Assembly: GCA_956465555.1 (NCBI GenBank)
Contig: OY101122.1
Span: forward strand, 1,561,001-1,625,000
From: Nitzschia sp. pyKryTriq1
Taxonomy: Eukaryota; Bacillariophyta; Bacillariophyceae; Bacillariales; Bacillariaceae
Direction of reading: 5' to 3'
DNA length: 64,000 nucleotides
A program made the translations under genes and the position numbers. Below the pieces are notes generated by a model. The model saw only the letters and a program-made list of their open reading frames with translations. It ran no database searches and had not been told where the DNA came from. This document shows, piece after piece, positions 42,186 to 52,910 of this stretch (positions within the stretch are counted from its first letter, which is position 1; each line of letters opens with the position of its first letter).

Positions 42186-43468
42186 ACTCTACATTCCGGC
42201 AGAGAATGTGCCTTGAGAAGCCAGAGTGGTACCAGGTACGGTAAACAAAAAATTGAACTACGGTCATCGATGATCGTCAATCGTCAAGTAACACTCGGCA
42301 TTCTTTCAAGTTTCAATGTCCATGTTCATGTTCGTCGTCGTCGTCGTCGCCGTGCGAGAGGAGGGGTGTTGAGTGTTGAAATCTCCGTAGTCTGTACGTT
42401 GTCAGCTGACGCTTTGACTAGTGGGACCACTTCCTCAGCCCCGCGTTGTGTAGTGGCGCGGGCGCCAACAAACCCTCAACTCTCTCGGACACTGTAGACC
42501 GATGGTATAGTACTTGGTAGTGGGATAATTCGTTGACCTATGTCCCTGATCGATTTCGATTTGCGTAGCAAGATCGTCCTCTCTCGGGGATACCCTTGGG
42601 TACATCTCCTTGCCTCGTTCTCGTCAAGGTGTAAAGAGATGGCGGGCAGATCCTGCGGTACCTGCAACTGTTTTGGGCCTCTTTCGGTAGTTTGTTGCTA
42701 GGGCAGTGCGCAAGCTTGCACCTGGCTCAGTTATGCACGCGCGGAACCAGCCGTCAACACAAAAATCCATCACAACATCATGCCATCATCCACCTTACTA
42801 CCTGCCGTCTCTCTACAGTACCTGTAGCAGCTGTGAGAAATCCTTCATTTCCTGATTACTCAAATAATCAACCACACCATCGTCCGCACGCGGTGCAGTA
42901 GTCAACCCCGGGTGCCGACCGAGGCACGAGGATGACTGCGTTCTTGACTACCTCGGTGACTGCTCCGCGCGCCCCCTGGTGCGGGTCGATTATTCTACAT
43001 AGGTGCAGAGTGCAGATTACCTGACACAGGGGAAAGTACTCCTCTACAGTACGGTAAAAGTACGAGTACAGGTATGGATGATACCGCCGGTACCGCATTA
43101 GTGGTGAGATGCGAGCAAGTCCGAAGCGTGTCTTCTCCAATATTAAAAGGTGGTTGAGACGACATTAATCCGACATCGATAAAACTGAGTCGTGCGTGAT
43201 ACTGTACCTTCATATTCTGACACTGAAATTGGAAGATTGATTTGGTAGTATGTATGTACCGTTACGTAAAGTACGGAAATCCACGTACCACGTACACGTC
43301 CAGGATTCTACGCAAAATAAAATACTGTACTACCGGTAGCTAAATAGTGGTAGAGCTCTACTTGTACTCTCCCTCTCTCCTCTCTCTCTCACACACAGTC
43401 TTCCATCGTTTTTTCCATCGTTGCTGCTCTCTATTCTCTCTTTCACATCGGTGGTCGGAATCACGAGG
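42186..43468. other. Gene-free region
   Basis: About 1.3 kb with a CGTCGT microsatellite near 42330 and GTAC/CCGGTA clusters at about 43040-43095 and 43250-43340. No gene was supported. It includes the promoters of genes on both sides. Confidence 0.5.
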
Positions 43469-44385
43469 ATGATGCTAGCTCGTCTTCTTTTGGCTGCCTT
43501 GGTGGTGGGGTCCACCACTGCGATTCCGTACGATGACTGTCCCGCACCGGGGACGGTGAGCCGTTTGGATCAGTCGCGGGGAGAGGTGCTTCCAGAAGAA
43601 GCACCTTCTCCTTCCCCCTCCATGGCAAATACTTGCACCTTGCAAACCTCCAACGCCCGGGGCACTACACTACCACACTAGCACCCTGTATTTTTACCTT
43701 CCATGCGATCCAGGAGAAAGACGATAGACTCATTGATTATCAGACTTCTAATCTTTGCAACGACGACAATGGCTTTCTGATCATGAAGGAATACGTGCAT
43801 GACTGGCGAGACGAATGCGTCGGGGACTTTAGTAGGTGCTATTCGCTAGAACACCATCGGCATATTCTATTTGACTTTCTGTGCGTCATGGACTGGAAGA
43901 TACCCGAAGAAACCACCCATGTCAGCGTCAATTGCATGGAAGACAAAGACTTGGTGTTGGAAGCCGAGACGCACTCGCATGCCGCTGAAACGCACGAGCG
44001 GAACCAAGAAAGAATCGACCGCGTCGAACTCAAACTATTCAACTTGGCCCTGGTTCTAGGATCTTGCTTGGCGGGTATTTACGTCATTTCCCAGTGGATC
44101 GTGAAGCCAATCGTAGTACAATCGTCCTTGCAGCTGGACCAAGGCCCTGGTTCCTCTTGCGGCTGCTCCTCCCCGAGGACTTGCAGATGTGAGACGGATG
44201 GCCGATGGATTCCATCCCATCGAATCAGTATGAGTACAGAAATCGACGATTCGGAGCACCCAGATTATTATGGCCCTTCCAGTCATGCCGAGGCCATCCA
44301 TCAGCATGACTTTGATATGCAAATTCCAGCAGATTTTGATGCGGTACCCATTGTCCCGGCTACCATTCTGCCGGATTTGGATTGA
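43469..44385 (+). CDS. Predicted type I membrane protein, probably spliced
   Basis: The ATG at 43469 opens a signal peptide, MMLARLLLAALVVGSTTAIP, in one frame. The remaining about 245 codons (to 44385) are in another frame, open from about 43597. A GTACGATG...TTCCAG intron at 43528-43595 would join them in phase but is not strongly supported. The second part has Cys-containing ectodomain-like sequence (SNLCNDDNGF, CYSLEHHRHILFDFLCVMDW). It then has one membrane helix (FNLALVLGSCLAGIYVISQWIV) and a Cys- and His-containing tail. No family was recognised. A frameshift instead of an intron is the main alternative. Confidence 0.55.
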
Positions 44386-44696
44386 CGAAGAAGATGGGTA
44401 TGTACACGTAGTGCTACACGTGCTCCTACGGTAAACTTGTTTTCTCCCCTGTACACTAGACGATTCCATTGGGGGCACACACCGATGTGCCGCTTGCATA
44501 TACCTACTACGTTGCTCCTTCGTTAAAAGAAAGATCTTCACTCTCTAAGACCCCGCACTGGGACCTATCCCACGAGTTACATAATGTGAATTGGTTGCGC
44601 ATTCCCACAACACACGTAGACTACTTTGCTCCATAGAGGTATCTATTTCCTATCATTATTTGTTATTTCATCGTTAGATCGAAGACACATGTTTAG
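44386..44696. other. Convergent intergenic region
   Basis: 3' flanks of two converging genes. Nothing else was recognised. Confidence 0.45.
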
Positions 44697-45497
44697 TTAG
44701 TAAGTCTTTATTTCTTCAACTTGAACCTGAAAGTCGCCTAACTGAAACTTTGGATTGAGCGCACCGTCGTATTCGAATTTGGAGAAGACCAATTGCATAC
44801 CACGCACTTGATCTTTGGCAAACTTTTGGCCAGAGACTATTTGGGCGAATCTAGTTGGTACTTGCTTATCAAAGGGAATCTTCACTGTGGAGCCTTTCCC
44901 CGCAACAATGTCAACACTTGTCGTCCATCCAACTCCATTGAAATCGGTAGAATCGCGAATAACCACTTTGAGTCGGAGGGACTCTTTCTTGTTGGGTGTT
45001 ATTTGCAGCTGTATACCCTGGCAGTTGGACATATCGTACTCTACAAAGGGAGTCGACCGAATACCGATGAAGCCACCGTTGTTGGCGTCAGTGACTTCTC
45101 CCGTCCACTTTCCAGTTGCTTGGTCGAATCTCGACGCAGAAGCCCCGCCCATGACCACGTCGTCTAAGGGTGCAAAAGTAAAGTCATTCTGCATGCTTCC
45201 CGCCTTCCACAATACTTGGCCTTTGGCTACGCTTCTCTTCGCTGTCCCTCCTGTTTGGAAAGGATTCACAAAACGGGACGATTGTTGTACAAACCGAAAC
45301 ACATCCCATGGTCGGCGCTCGGCTGATAACGATGTGAGACCAACACTATTTCTCCCTGACAAAAAACCTGAAGGATGGGCGACGAAGGCAGATACGAACC
45401 CATTTGTCGAGGAGTCAAGAATGGAAAATAAGAGAAGGCATAAAACAAATATGCGCCCCTGTCCTCGTGGCACACCTTGTCTTTCTGAAAACGTCAT
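44697..45497 (-). CDS. Plastid CIA30-domain protein
   Basis: Single exon, 266 residues. After a charged start, IFVLCLLLFSILDSSTNGFVSAFVAHP gives a signal peptide and SAF plastid motif. The body from about residue 100 is a CIA30 domain (complex I intermediate-associated protein 30 family): FTFAPLDDVVMGGASAS, GEVTDANNGGFIGIRS, RDSTDFNGVGWTTSVDI, IPFDKQVPTRFAQIV and GDFQVQVEEIK. CIA30 members are carbohydrate-binding-like jelly rolls acting in assembly of respiratory or photosynthetic complexes. Plastid relatives are common in algae; the partner complex here is not shown. Confidence 0.87.
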   Translation of the reverse strand: MTFSERQGVPRGQGRIFVLCLLLFSILDSSTNGFVSAFVAHPSGFLSGRNSVGLTSLSAERRPWDVFRFVQQSSRFVNPFQTGGTAKRSVAKGQVLWKAGSMQNDFTFAPLDDVVMGGASASRFDQATGKWTGEVTDANNGGFIGIRSTPFVEYDMSNCQGIQLQITPNKKESLRLKVVIRDSTDFNGVGWTTSVDIVAGKGSTVKIPFDKQVPTRFAQIVSGQKFAKDQVRGMQLVFSKFEYDGALNPKFQLGDFQVQVEEIKTY

Positions 45498-46344
45498 GAC
45501 AGGTCTCGCTCTCTGTACCGGTACCGGTAGTACTGTAGACTGAGGGGACTTTAGTGAGAATCGCTTTGGAAACTACCCTGTTGGCCTGAATAGCGACTGA
45601 CAATCGCGATGGCGGTGGAATACTGTACGAGTACAGTATGACAATGAGAAACGAGACAAACACTACTCTACTACCGGTAGAGGCGAAATCGCTACTAGCT
45701 ATGTAGTAGTAGTAGGCCCTGATCCAACAAATCCGAAATTCGTACTACTAATACTACCGGTACCCTGTACCCGTTGTCGTTGCGTTTTCGTCTCTCATAC
45801 GTCGTACACGGAACCGGTATATATGTTGGGTATCTTTCTCGCATCGACTCACTGGACTTGATCGATTTCCGAGACGACCATGCAGTGATGAGATGGAGAC
45901 GACACCCCCTGTTCAGTTCGTTTGAAAGATCGCCTCTCTGCTCGTCTAACTACAAGTAGTCTACAAAGTACCTGTAGTGTACCCATCAAAACAAAGAAGA
46001 TCCAAGCCATCGAACAACGAGCGCCCAACTCCACATGAGCTGGTAGTTCTTGTGGAGTATTCAAAGAGGGCGACGACTTTCTTGTTCATTCACAAGCGAC
46101 AAGGAATAGAGATCTACTCGTGAGCTACGACTAGCTAGATCTGCATTATTGTGTTGCGTCTCTCGGTGTAGAGATTGGCTTCAGAGCACGAAGGGAGGCT
46201 ATTATTTTTGTCCGTTGTTGTATCTATTGTAGTTTATTTTCTTGTATATATTCTATGGTTGGTACATTTCCTAAATGCACAGTTGTATGAAAAGTGCGTC
46301 CCCGTTCGCCCCACCGCACACAAAAAGAATGCCGGGAAAGCAAT
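45498..46344. other. Intergenic region
   Basis: GTACCGGTACCGGTAGTAC lies near 45517-45536, just upstream of the CIA30 gene, with further CCGGTA words near 45670-45770. No gene was seen. Confidence 0.5.
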
Positions 46345-46869
46345 CTATGCGGATCTAGCACTAGCAGGATTGTGCCGAGCAGCTGGGATTCCACCGTGAG
46401 CACAAACCTGCTTACTGCCAGCAAGTTCTAAGCTTTCGATGGAAATGTCCTCGATGGCGGGGCGGCAGCCGTCCAATGAAAACTCCTTGATCGAGGGGTG
46501 CTGATGAAGGGCCATTTCCACTGCGTTAAAGTCTGCTTCCACTCCTTGGAGGACGATGTTCTTCACGGTCAAAATCTTGAGTCCCTTGACGCCACAAAGC
46601 AACTTGGCAAGGTCGGCAACCAGGATCAAGCCTTGTTCGAGACGAACTTCTTGCAGGCAAGGAATGCTCGCCAGAGCCTGAAGAAGCTCACTGCGAGCAT
46701 CATTTCGCACGCATCCCAAGAAGTCCTCAGACAGCTCAACCGTCAAAATTGACGAGTTCTTCTTGATGGCGCTGATGATTTGGTGGATATTGTCAATTGC
46801 ATCTTCGTTTTCGAAGGTGAAGCAAAGCTTGGTGATGGTGTTGTCTTGGATTTGGTCGACGATCTGCAT
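46345..46869 (-). CDS. Leucine-rich-repeat-like protein, paralogue A
   Basis: The ATG at 46869 is chosen because it gives 174 residues, the same length as the paralogue at 48549-49073, and both begin with the same block (QIQDNTITK or EIQDSTITK). An in-frame ATG at 47091 exists but has no match upstream in the other copy beyond the leader. Shared blocks include EDFLGCVR, CLQEVRLEQGL, DLAKLLC, LVLQG-like IVLQG, KEFSLDGC and CAHGGI...ASARSA. The spacing of Leu residues suggests LRR-like repeats. The role is unknown. It runs head-to-head with its copy. Confidence 0.75.
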   Translation of the reverse strand: MQIVDQIQDNTITKLCFTFENEDAIDNIHQIISAIKKNSSILTVELSEDFLGCVRNDARSELLQALASIPCLQEVRLEQGLILVADLAKLLCGVKGLKILTVKNIVLQGVEADFNAVEMALHQHPSIKEFSLDGCRPAIEDISIESLELAGSKQVCAHGGIPAARHNPASARSA

Positions 46870-48548
46870 GATGTTTGATTTGGATTTAGAATCAAAGATT
46901 TTGAAAGTTGGGGTGTTGTCTTTGCTTGTCAAGCGAGCAGAAAACAAAATTGTGAGCAGAGTGACCGAGGAAGGATCGAAGAAGGCCCAAGCTTTGTGTC
47001 GAATCTCAAATCGCTCTTTATCTTGAGAAGAGGCGCGGGGTTCGGATCGAGCTTCTCTTTGTTCTTGGATCAACATGGGCATATAAAGCATGCTTCTCTC
47101 GCTCCTGGAGATGACTTGAAGGGAAGGATCGACATGCTGGACTCGAAAGGCTCACGGGATCCGAAAAGTCAGTCTAAGAAGCGAAGTAATGGTACAGTAG
47201 ACTACTGATGAAGAAGGCAGCCAGGAAGATTAAAAAAAATATGAAATCTATTTATAACCGACAGGGTAGAACAAGTCCACCCAACCCAACCCGGCCCCGG
47301 CACCTACCGCCTGTAGCAATGCGAGGAATTCTTCAACCTACTGCACTGCTAGACCGGACCTTCCCGGACTGGGGCGGCAAGTATATTGATGCGTTGCTAT
47401 TGGGCTACGCTGCTCTTGATTGCTGGTGTCCACACTAGGATCCAATCTTCTAAACGATCAGGGTCCGGATACTTGGTGATATGGGCGTCGACATCTGTTT
47501 CGAACATGTGACGGTTGGCGGGCAACATATGAGGTCTGGATTCATACAATTCAGTCAATTGGGATCGAATGCGTGGTATGCGTTTGAGCCGTTGTTCAGC
47601 TAGATCGGCTCCGTGTCGCCAGGAAGATTAGAGAGAATAATATACAAAGATACTTTCAGTTCTTTGGCCGGATTCGATTTTCGCCTGGTGGACGTCCGTT
47701 TTTTTCGAACGAGCAAAAAAAGTGACGTCTGATCGTGGCATGCAGTGGCTGGGAGGAGAACGATCGAGGAAGGCCCAAGCTTTTTGTCCGGAACCTTGAT
47801 GGACATTTTCGAGGTGTTCGGATTTATTCGGTTCCCCGCCTCTCTCCTCTCTGGTAGGGCTATTTATAACAACCGACAGTTCGTTTCCCTGCATTATATG
47901 AAATCAATCTGTTCTCTCTTTCCTAGGGTAGTTCTTCAGTGCGAACTTTACTCTGGCCCTAGAGAAGGGACATAATGAGAAATAATGTCATACAGGCAAT
48001 CGACGAAGGGGCACATATTATTGAATGACCGAAAGACTGAAAAAAATGATCGATTCTTCCAAAGAAGCTCCGAGAGTGTCAATGACAATTCGGCAAGATC
48101 GCTAATTATGGCCTCCTCTCCCAAATCCGAACTCCGAAACCCCATTTACATACAAAATAATCGTCGTAGGAAGTACTCGGGTACACTACAGTACCAGTAC
48201 GTACACGTAAGTACCAGTACTTCGGCGGGGCGCAATTAAATACGAACGTATTCGTGAGTTGTGATGATGATGATGATGTTGTATGCGAAAAAGAAGGAAA
48301 ATATGCCGGACCAACTTCTTGGTGTCTACCGGCGGTGGTACTGTACGTACTCGTGAATACTCGTGAAAGGTAGACCAACCACAACGCAGAGCTTATTACC
48401 CACCGCAGGGCGGGAGGAAACCAAACGGGGTTTCTCCTACTCTGCTCAAGACGTTGAGCTCACAATTTTTGTTTTCGGAGCAAGCGACGACAATAACCAA
48501 TTTTGAAACTGTTGATCCATTCCGAAATCTTCTTAATAATCAAAAAGC
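46870..48548. other. Region between head-to-head paralogues
   Basis: Both paralogues share upstream sequence, including CTCACAATTTT(T)GTTTTC, so duplication includes the leader. A second GATCGARGAAGGCCCAAGCT copy sits at 47762-47783 besides that at 46974-46995. A transposon-like reading frame lies at 47397-47627. A GTAC cluster is at about 48175-48225. Confidence 0.55.
47397..47627 (-). pseudogene. Coding remnant, possible mobile-element fragment
   Basis: The minus strand is open for about 76 codons with no ATG at its start. The sequence is protein-like: GADLAEQRLKRIPRIRSQL, ELYESRPHMLPANRHMFETD and YPDPDRLEDWILVWTPAIKS before a stop. It resembles C-terminal segments of repeated diatom element ORFs, but the match is from memory of a pattern and not proven. 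A stop (TAA at 47628) closes it upstream. Confidence 0.4.
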
Positions 48549-49073
48549 ATGAAGTATATCGAAGAAATCCAAGATAGCACGATCACCAAGATCCGTTTCA
48601 CTTGCGAAGATGAGGAAGTCATCGACAACATCTATGATTACATCAACGCAATCAAGTTGAACACATCGATTGAGACGGTTGAGCTGTATGAGGACTTCCT
48701 GGGGTGTGTGCGAAGCGATGCTCGCACTGAACTGATTGGAGCTATTGGACAGGTTCCTTGTCTGAAGGAACTCCGTCTTGAACAAGGTTTGGTCCAGATT
48801 ATTGATCTTGCTGAACTGCTTTGTGATGTTCAGTGGCTCAGAGTCTTGACGATGAAGAATCTCGTCCTTCAAGGGACAGAAGAAGACTTCCGTGCTTCTG
48901 AATTGGCCCTCAACCAACACATCGGCATCAAGGAGTTTTCGCTAGAAGGTTGCAGCCCAGCAGTCAGGGGGATTTCGCTCGAGGCCTTTGAACGAGTTGG
49001 CATGGAACAAGCTTGTGCCCATGGTGGCATCCGACCTTCCACGCCCAATCGAGCTAGCGCTAGGTCGGCTTAG
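48549..49073 (+). CDS. Leucine-rich-repeat-like protein, paralogue B
   Basis: Single exon, 174 residues. It is clearly related to the minus-strand gene at 46345-46869 along its whole length, with identical short blocks EDFLGCVR, RLEQGL, KEFSL, CAHGGI and a C-terminal ASARSA. Leu/Ile spacing suggests 5 to 6 LRR-like units. There is no signal peptide or membrane helix. The function is unknown; the conserved Cys-Ala-His-Gly-Gly and Ser-Ala tail in both copies suggests selection on the C-terminus. Confidence 0.8.
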   Translation: MKYIEEIQDSTITKIRFTCEDEEVIDNIYDYINAIKLNTSIETVELYEDFLGCVRSDARTELIGAIGQVPCLKELRLEQGLVQIIDLAELLCDVQWLRVLTMKNLVLQGTEEDFRASELALNQHIGIKEFSLEGCSPAVRGISLEAFERVGMEQACAHGGIRPSTPNRASARSA

Positions 49074-49687
49074 GCTGCTTGGGTCGTGGTGGATGCGATA
49101 GGGTAAAAACCGAAGGGACTATCATCTGACACGCATCAGAACATACTAGATGTGAACAATAGAAGAATACATACTTATAGAGAATGGAAAATTGATTCCA
49201 AGACTACCACCTGATGATTCTCTCTAAAATTGAAGGCCCTTCGCACTACAAGAAGTATGCAGTCATCTACCGGTAGAATAGGGGATGCCCGTTGCAACCG
49301 ATCCGATGAGAGTAGTTACTCGTAGTACAGTACCTGTACCAGGTACCATACGGTACCGGTAATATTGTATTAGATTGGTAGTATTTTCGACAAGTACGAC
49401 TAACCGAACTTGACCGTCAGTCGGTCAGGCCGTCTCACGATGCTGCGCGACGAGCGACGACCATGCAACTAACGACCAACCAAAACCTGCAGTACGGGTA
49501 CTTGTAAACAAGTCTACCGTACTACCCTACCGGTACGTAACGGTACCGATAGTGAGAGATCCTTTCAAATAATCCCGCATCCCGCCTGCTCCCGACTCAT
49601 TCATCCTCACTTCTCACATCATCTTGTTCATTCATTGTAATAGTCGATCTGTGTGTGTTTGTTTCCCCCTTTCCAGGCTCACGAAAA
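49074..49687. other. Gene-free region with palindrome island
   Basis: Between the LRR-like gene and DPH2. GTAC/CCGGTA words are dense at 49320-49370 and 49490-49545. The last about 130 bases are TC-rich and probably include the DPH2 promoter and leader. Confidence 0.5.
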
Positions 49688-51394
49688 ATGTCTGGCAAGC
49701 GAGCGCCTCCACCACAACTCATCTTTGATGATGGATCACGTGTCATGGCCGAAGAGGCGGTCGAAGCAGAAGCAACGACGTCTTTGGAAACTCCCACGTC
49801 CATTCGAGGGCCCATCCCCCTCGAAATCTACTATGAAATTGATCGAATCTCCGAGGAGCTAGCCCGCAAATATGTCAAAAGTGAAAATTCAAAAGAAGGG
49901 GGTGATAACAACAACATGTTCCGGGTGGCGCTTCAATTTCCAGACGAACTTCTGGATGACAGTCCAGAAGTGTGCTGGCTTCTGGAGGAACATTTGGCAG
50001 AGGAAATTCCTTCGACCGTCACACCATTTGTCTTTTGTCTGGGTGACACTACTGTTGGCTCGTGTTGTCCCGATGAAGTGGCGGCATTGCATTTGCAAGC
50101 TGATGTCATGGTGCACTATGGGCATGCCTGTTTGAGTCCGACTGGAACTCTTCCCGTGATTTATAGCTTTGGCCGTCTAGAAATCGATGTTCCCGTGGCA
50201 GTGGAGGGTATCTGTAAGGAGGAGAATCCGATGCCACAAAAAATCCTGGTGTTGTACCAAGTGGGGTATCAACATGCCATGGACGCGTTGCGGTCAGCTT
50301 TGATTAAAGCTGGGACGGCTGAGTTGGTAATAGGACAAATACCTCAACCAACAGCAAAGAAAAGAAGAAATGGGGTAAACCGCAATTCGTGTTGTGGGGA
50401 GAATGAAAACACAGATGGCTGTGGTTGCAGTGGTCAGCAAGAAGCTGGACCATCTTTGCCAGCTCAAACGACAAACGAAAGTTTAAAGGAAACTCAAAGT
50501 CCGCAGCGAAGGCCCTTGGTAGTCGGGGGCCTGGAGCTTCCAGATATCATCGAATCATGGGGCCAGATTGAACAACATACGGTGTTGTTCATTGGCGAAT
50601 CGGAGTCGACGAGCAAACGACAATACGTCAACAGCATGCTTCGTTTCTTCTCGTTGAAAACGCCACCCCGTGCTTATTGGACATATTCTCCGAAGACGCA
50701 GAGCTTGTCAACATCAATCCCTGTCGCGATTCAAAAGCAACTCAATCGGCGATTCTTTCTAACACAAAGAGCTCGAGATGCAAATGTCTTGGGAATCCTT
50801 GTCTCAAATCTGTCGCAAGAACACCTGGTCAATGTAGTCAAGGCACTGAAAGCACGGATTCATGACGCTGGAAAGTCTTCATATAGTTTTGCGGTTGGAA
50901 AGATCAATCCTGCCAAACTTAGCAACTTTGCCGAAATCGAGTGTTTCGTGCTCGTCGCATGTCGAGAACATTCGTTGCTCGACGACGAACGAGAATACCC
51001 TGTACCGGTAATTACGCCTCTTGAACTGGATGTTGCGCTCGGGAATCTGGAATGGGGTGCTCAAGCCTACAGCCTGGATTGCCAAGATGTACTTCAAAAC
51101 GTCCATCTGGCTTCCTCCACGAATGATGCTGCTGACAACGATGATGACGACGATGCACCGTACTTTTCTCTAGTTACGGGGAAGTACACCCAAAAGTCTA
51201 GCATGCTGGTGCAAGGAGACTTGGATTTGGAACAATTGCCTGGACGAGGTCAAGTTACTGCCTATAAGAGTGAAGCTGCCAATTTTCTGAAACAGCGTGA
51301 GTATCAAGGACTCACCACTTTGGCCGGCGAAACGGAGGTAAAGGCTGCAGTTGTAGGTCAACGAGGGATCGCTTCAGATTACAGTGGGAGCTAG
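49688..51394 (+). CDS. DPH2: Diphthamide biosynthesis protein DPH2
   Basis: Single exon, 568 residues from the ATG at 49688 (MSGKRAPPP), which has an AAAA context. The DPH1/DPH2 family block [34 protein letters not shown] is clear, split here only for length. GSCC supplies the first iron-sulphur Cys region. Later blocks include [27 protein letters not shown] and [18 protein letters not shown]. DPH1-DPH2 transfers the aminocarboxypropyl group from SAM to a histidine of elongation factor 2, the first step of diphthamide synthesis. A Cys-rich insert ([17 protein letters not shown], about residues 237-254) is unusual. DPH2, not DPH1, is preferred by overall layout. Confidence 0.9.
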   Translation: [568 protein letters not shown]

Positions 51395-51645
51395 CTCTGT
51401 GCGAAAATAAATTTCAGCTCTATAGAACATACGTTGGGGCTACTTATTTTCATTTGAGCTGATGTCGTCGCACATCCCCTTGTTCCGCTTTTGATTCTTT
51501 TCTTTGAATGGATTTTCCCCTCTCGTCAAGCGGTAGTGGCTGATGTAGCGAGGTTGCGGGCTTGCGGCCGTGGAAATTACGCTGGGCTCTCATTCCCAGA
51601 ACACGATGATTGCTTCTTCGACGTTGTAACCAATCTAGTGGCTTC

Positions 51646-52542
51646 TTACAGGCTGGCAGTGTTTTTGAAAGGTAGGGGTGGAATAAGGGGAGACTTCACT
51701 TTCACAGTCGCTACACCAGCTTTGTCAGCAGCAATGTCAATATCCAAATGCGTTGAAAGTACGCCGTCCACATCAAATTCCAAGTGCCCTCCACTGGCCG
51801 ACTTGATAGCCGAAAACTTGTCTTTGGGAGATTCGATGGTGATTGCGGCGGCGCTGCCCGCGGGGGTTGAATCCACCTTTGTATACACACCAGAAAGAAG
51901 GGAACCAACCACTGGAAGATCCCCAATCTCGACATCGATGGCAGTCGGCGGAAGTGATGTCAAAGAAACTTTGGCTGCAGTCTTACTGGGACTCATGCTG
52001 TCAGCAATTGTGCCGGTAAATCCACTGGCACTGTTCTTGAAGGGAAGCGCAGGGATCAATGGCGAGGTTACTCGGATAGTGGCTTCCCCCGCCTTGCTGG
52101 ATGCAACATCAACGTTTAAATGAGTGGAGATCAGACCATCGACATCAAATTCCAAATGCCCACCACTGGCTGCATTCTTGATAGCTCCGAGCTTGTCTGA
52201 TGGACTCTTGATTGTCAAAGCTGCAGATGTGGGTGGTTTGTTCGTCTTGGTATATGTACCAGATAACAACTTCCCAACCACAGGCAAATCTCCGATCTGA
52301 ACTGAAATTGTGGATGGAGGCAAACTATTCAAATGGATTTGCGCGGCTGTGGAGCTTGAGGCCCAGGCTGGTTCGGTCGTCGATAGCAACACGGCTAATG
52401 CCGCAGAGGCAGCTACTGCACCGACTGGATTCTTGTCCAGGGGAGACGAAACTTTGATCCAGGCCTTCGATGCCCTGCTACTTTCAGGTAGATAGGCGGA
52501 TGCTGAAAAAGTAAGCAGAAAGAAACATAGTAAGCGAGTCAT
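51646..52542 (-). CDS. Thylakoid-lumen-type protein with a tandemly duplicated domain
   Basis: The ATG at 52542 begins a signal peptide (MTRLLCFFLLTFSASAYLP). A second hydrophobic signal, AVAASAALAVLLSTTEPAWA, precedes the mature protein, as for thylakoid-lumen import. The rest of the 298 residues is two copies of an about 105-residue unit. Each has IGDLPVVG, LLSG-YTK, SGGHLEFDVDG, STHL and SPLIP-LPFKN. I do not recognise the domain; alternating polar and hydrophobic residues suggest a beta-rich fold. The two units differ at many positions, so the duplication is old. It diverges from the lipid-kinase-like gene. Confidence 0.8.
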   Translation of the reverse strand: MTRLLCFFLLTFSASAYLPESSRASKAWIKVSSPLDKNPVGAVAASAALAVLLSTTEPAWASSSTAAQIHLNSLPPSTISVQIGDLPVVGKLLSGTYTKTNKPPTSAALTIKSPSDKLGAIKNAASGGHLEFDVDGLISTHLNVDVASSKAGEATIRVTSPLIPALPFKNSASGFTGTIADSMSPSKTAAKVSLTSLPPTAIDVEIGDLPVVGSLLSGVYTKVDSTPAGSAAAITIESPKDKFSAIKSASGGHLEFDVDGVLSTHLDIDIAADKAGVATVKVKSPLIPPLPFKNTASL

Positions 52543-52910
52543 GGTAGAGCTAGAGTGATGGATCCGCAAGTGTTTCTTCGATGATTCATTATATTTTAAC
52601 TGTTGTCGCCATCAAGAATGCGATTGTTGCATTCTTCCTTGAAATTAAGGGCAAAAGGTATCTTCGATCTTCTCGTCGTTGGATCGTCTTCAATGATCGG
52701 GTAAATTGCAGTTATAAGATCGTGACTGTACTCCGACTAACCGCGTGATCTTCTTCGACGGCCAAAAAACCATCAGAACAGAGGCCAAAAACTCACAAAA
52801 ACGAAAAACAAAATGGGGAAGCAACGCTATCAGGGTGACGACTCAGGTTCTTTATTATCACAAATCGAACGATTTCGTAGCATAGAAGGCACACAGAACC
52901 AGATACCAGG
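52543..52910. promoter_or_regulatory. Divergent promoter region
   Basis: Separates the lumen-type gene and lipid-kinase-like gene, transcribed outward. No specific site was recognised. Confidence 0.5.
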
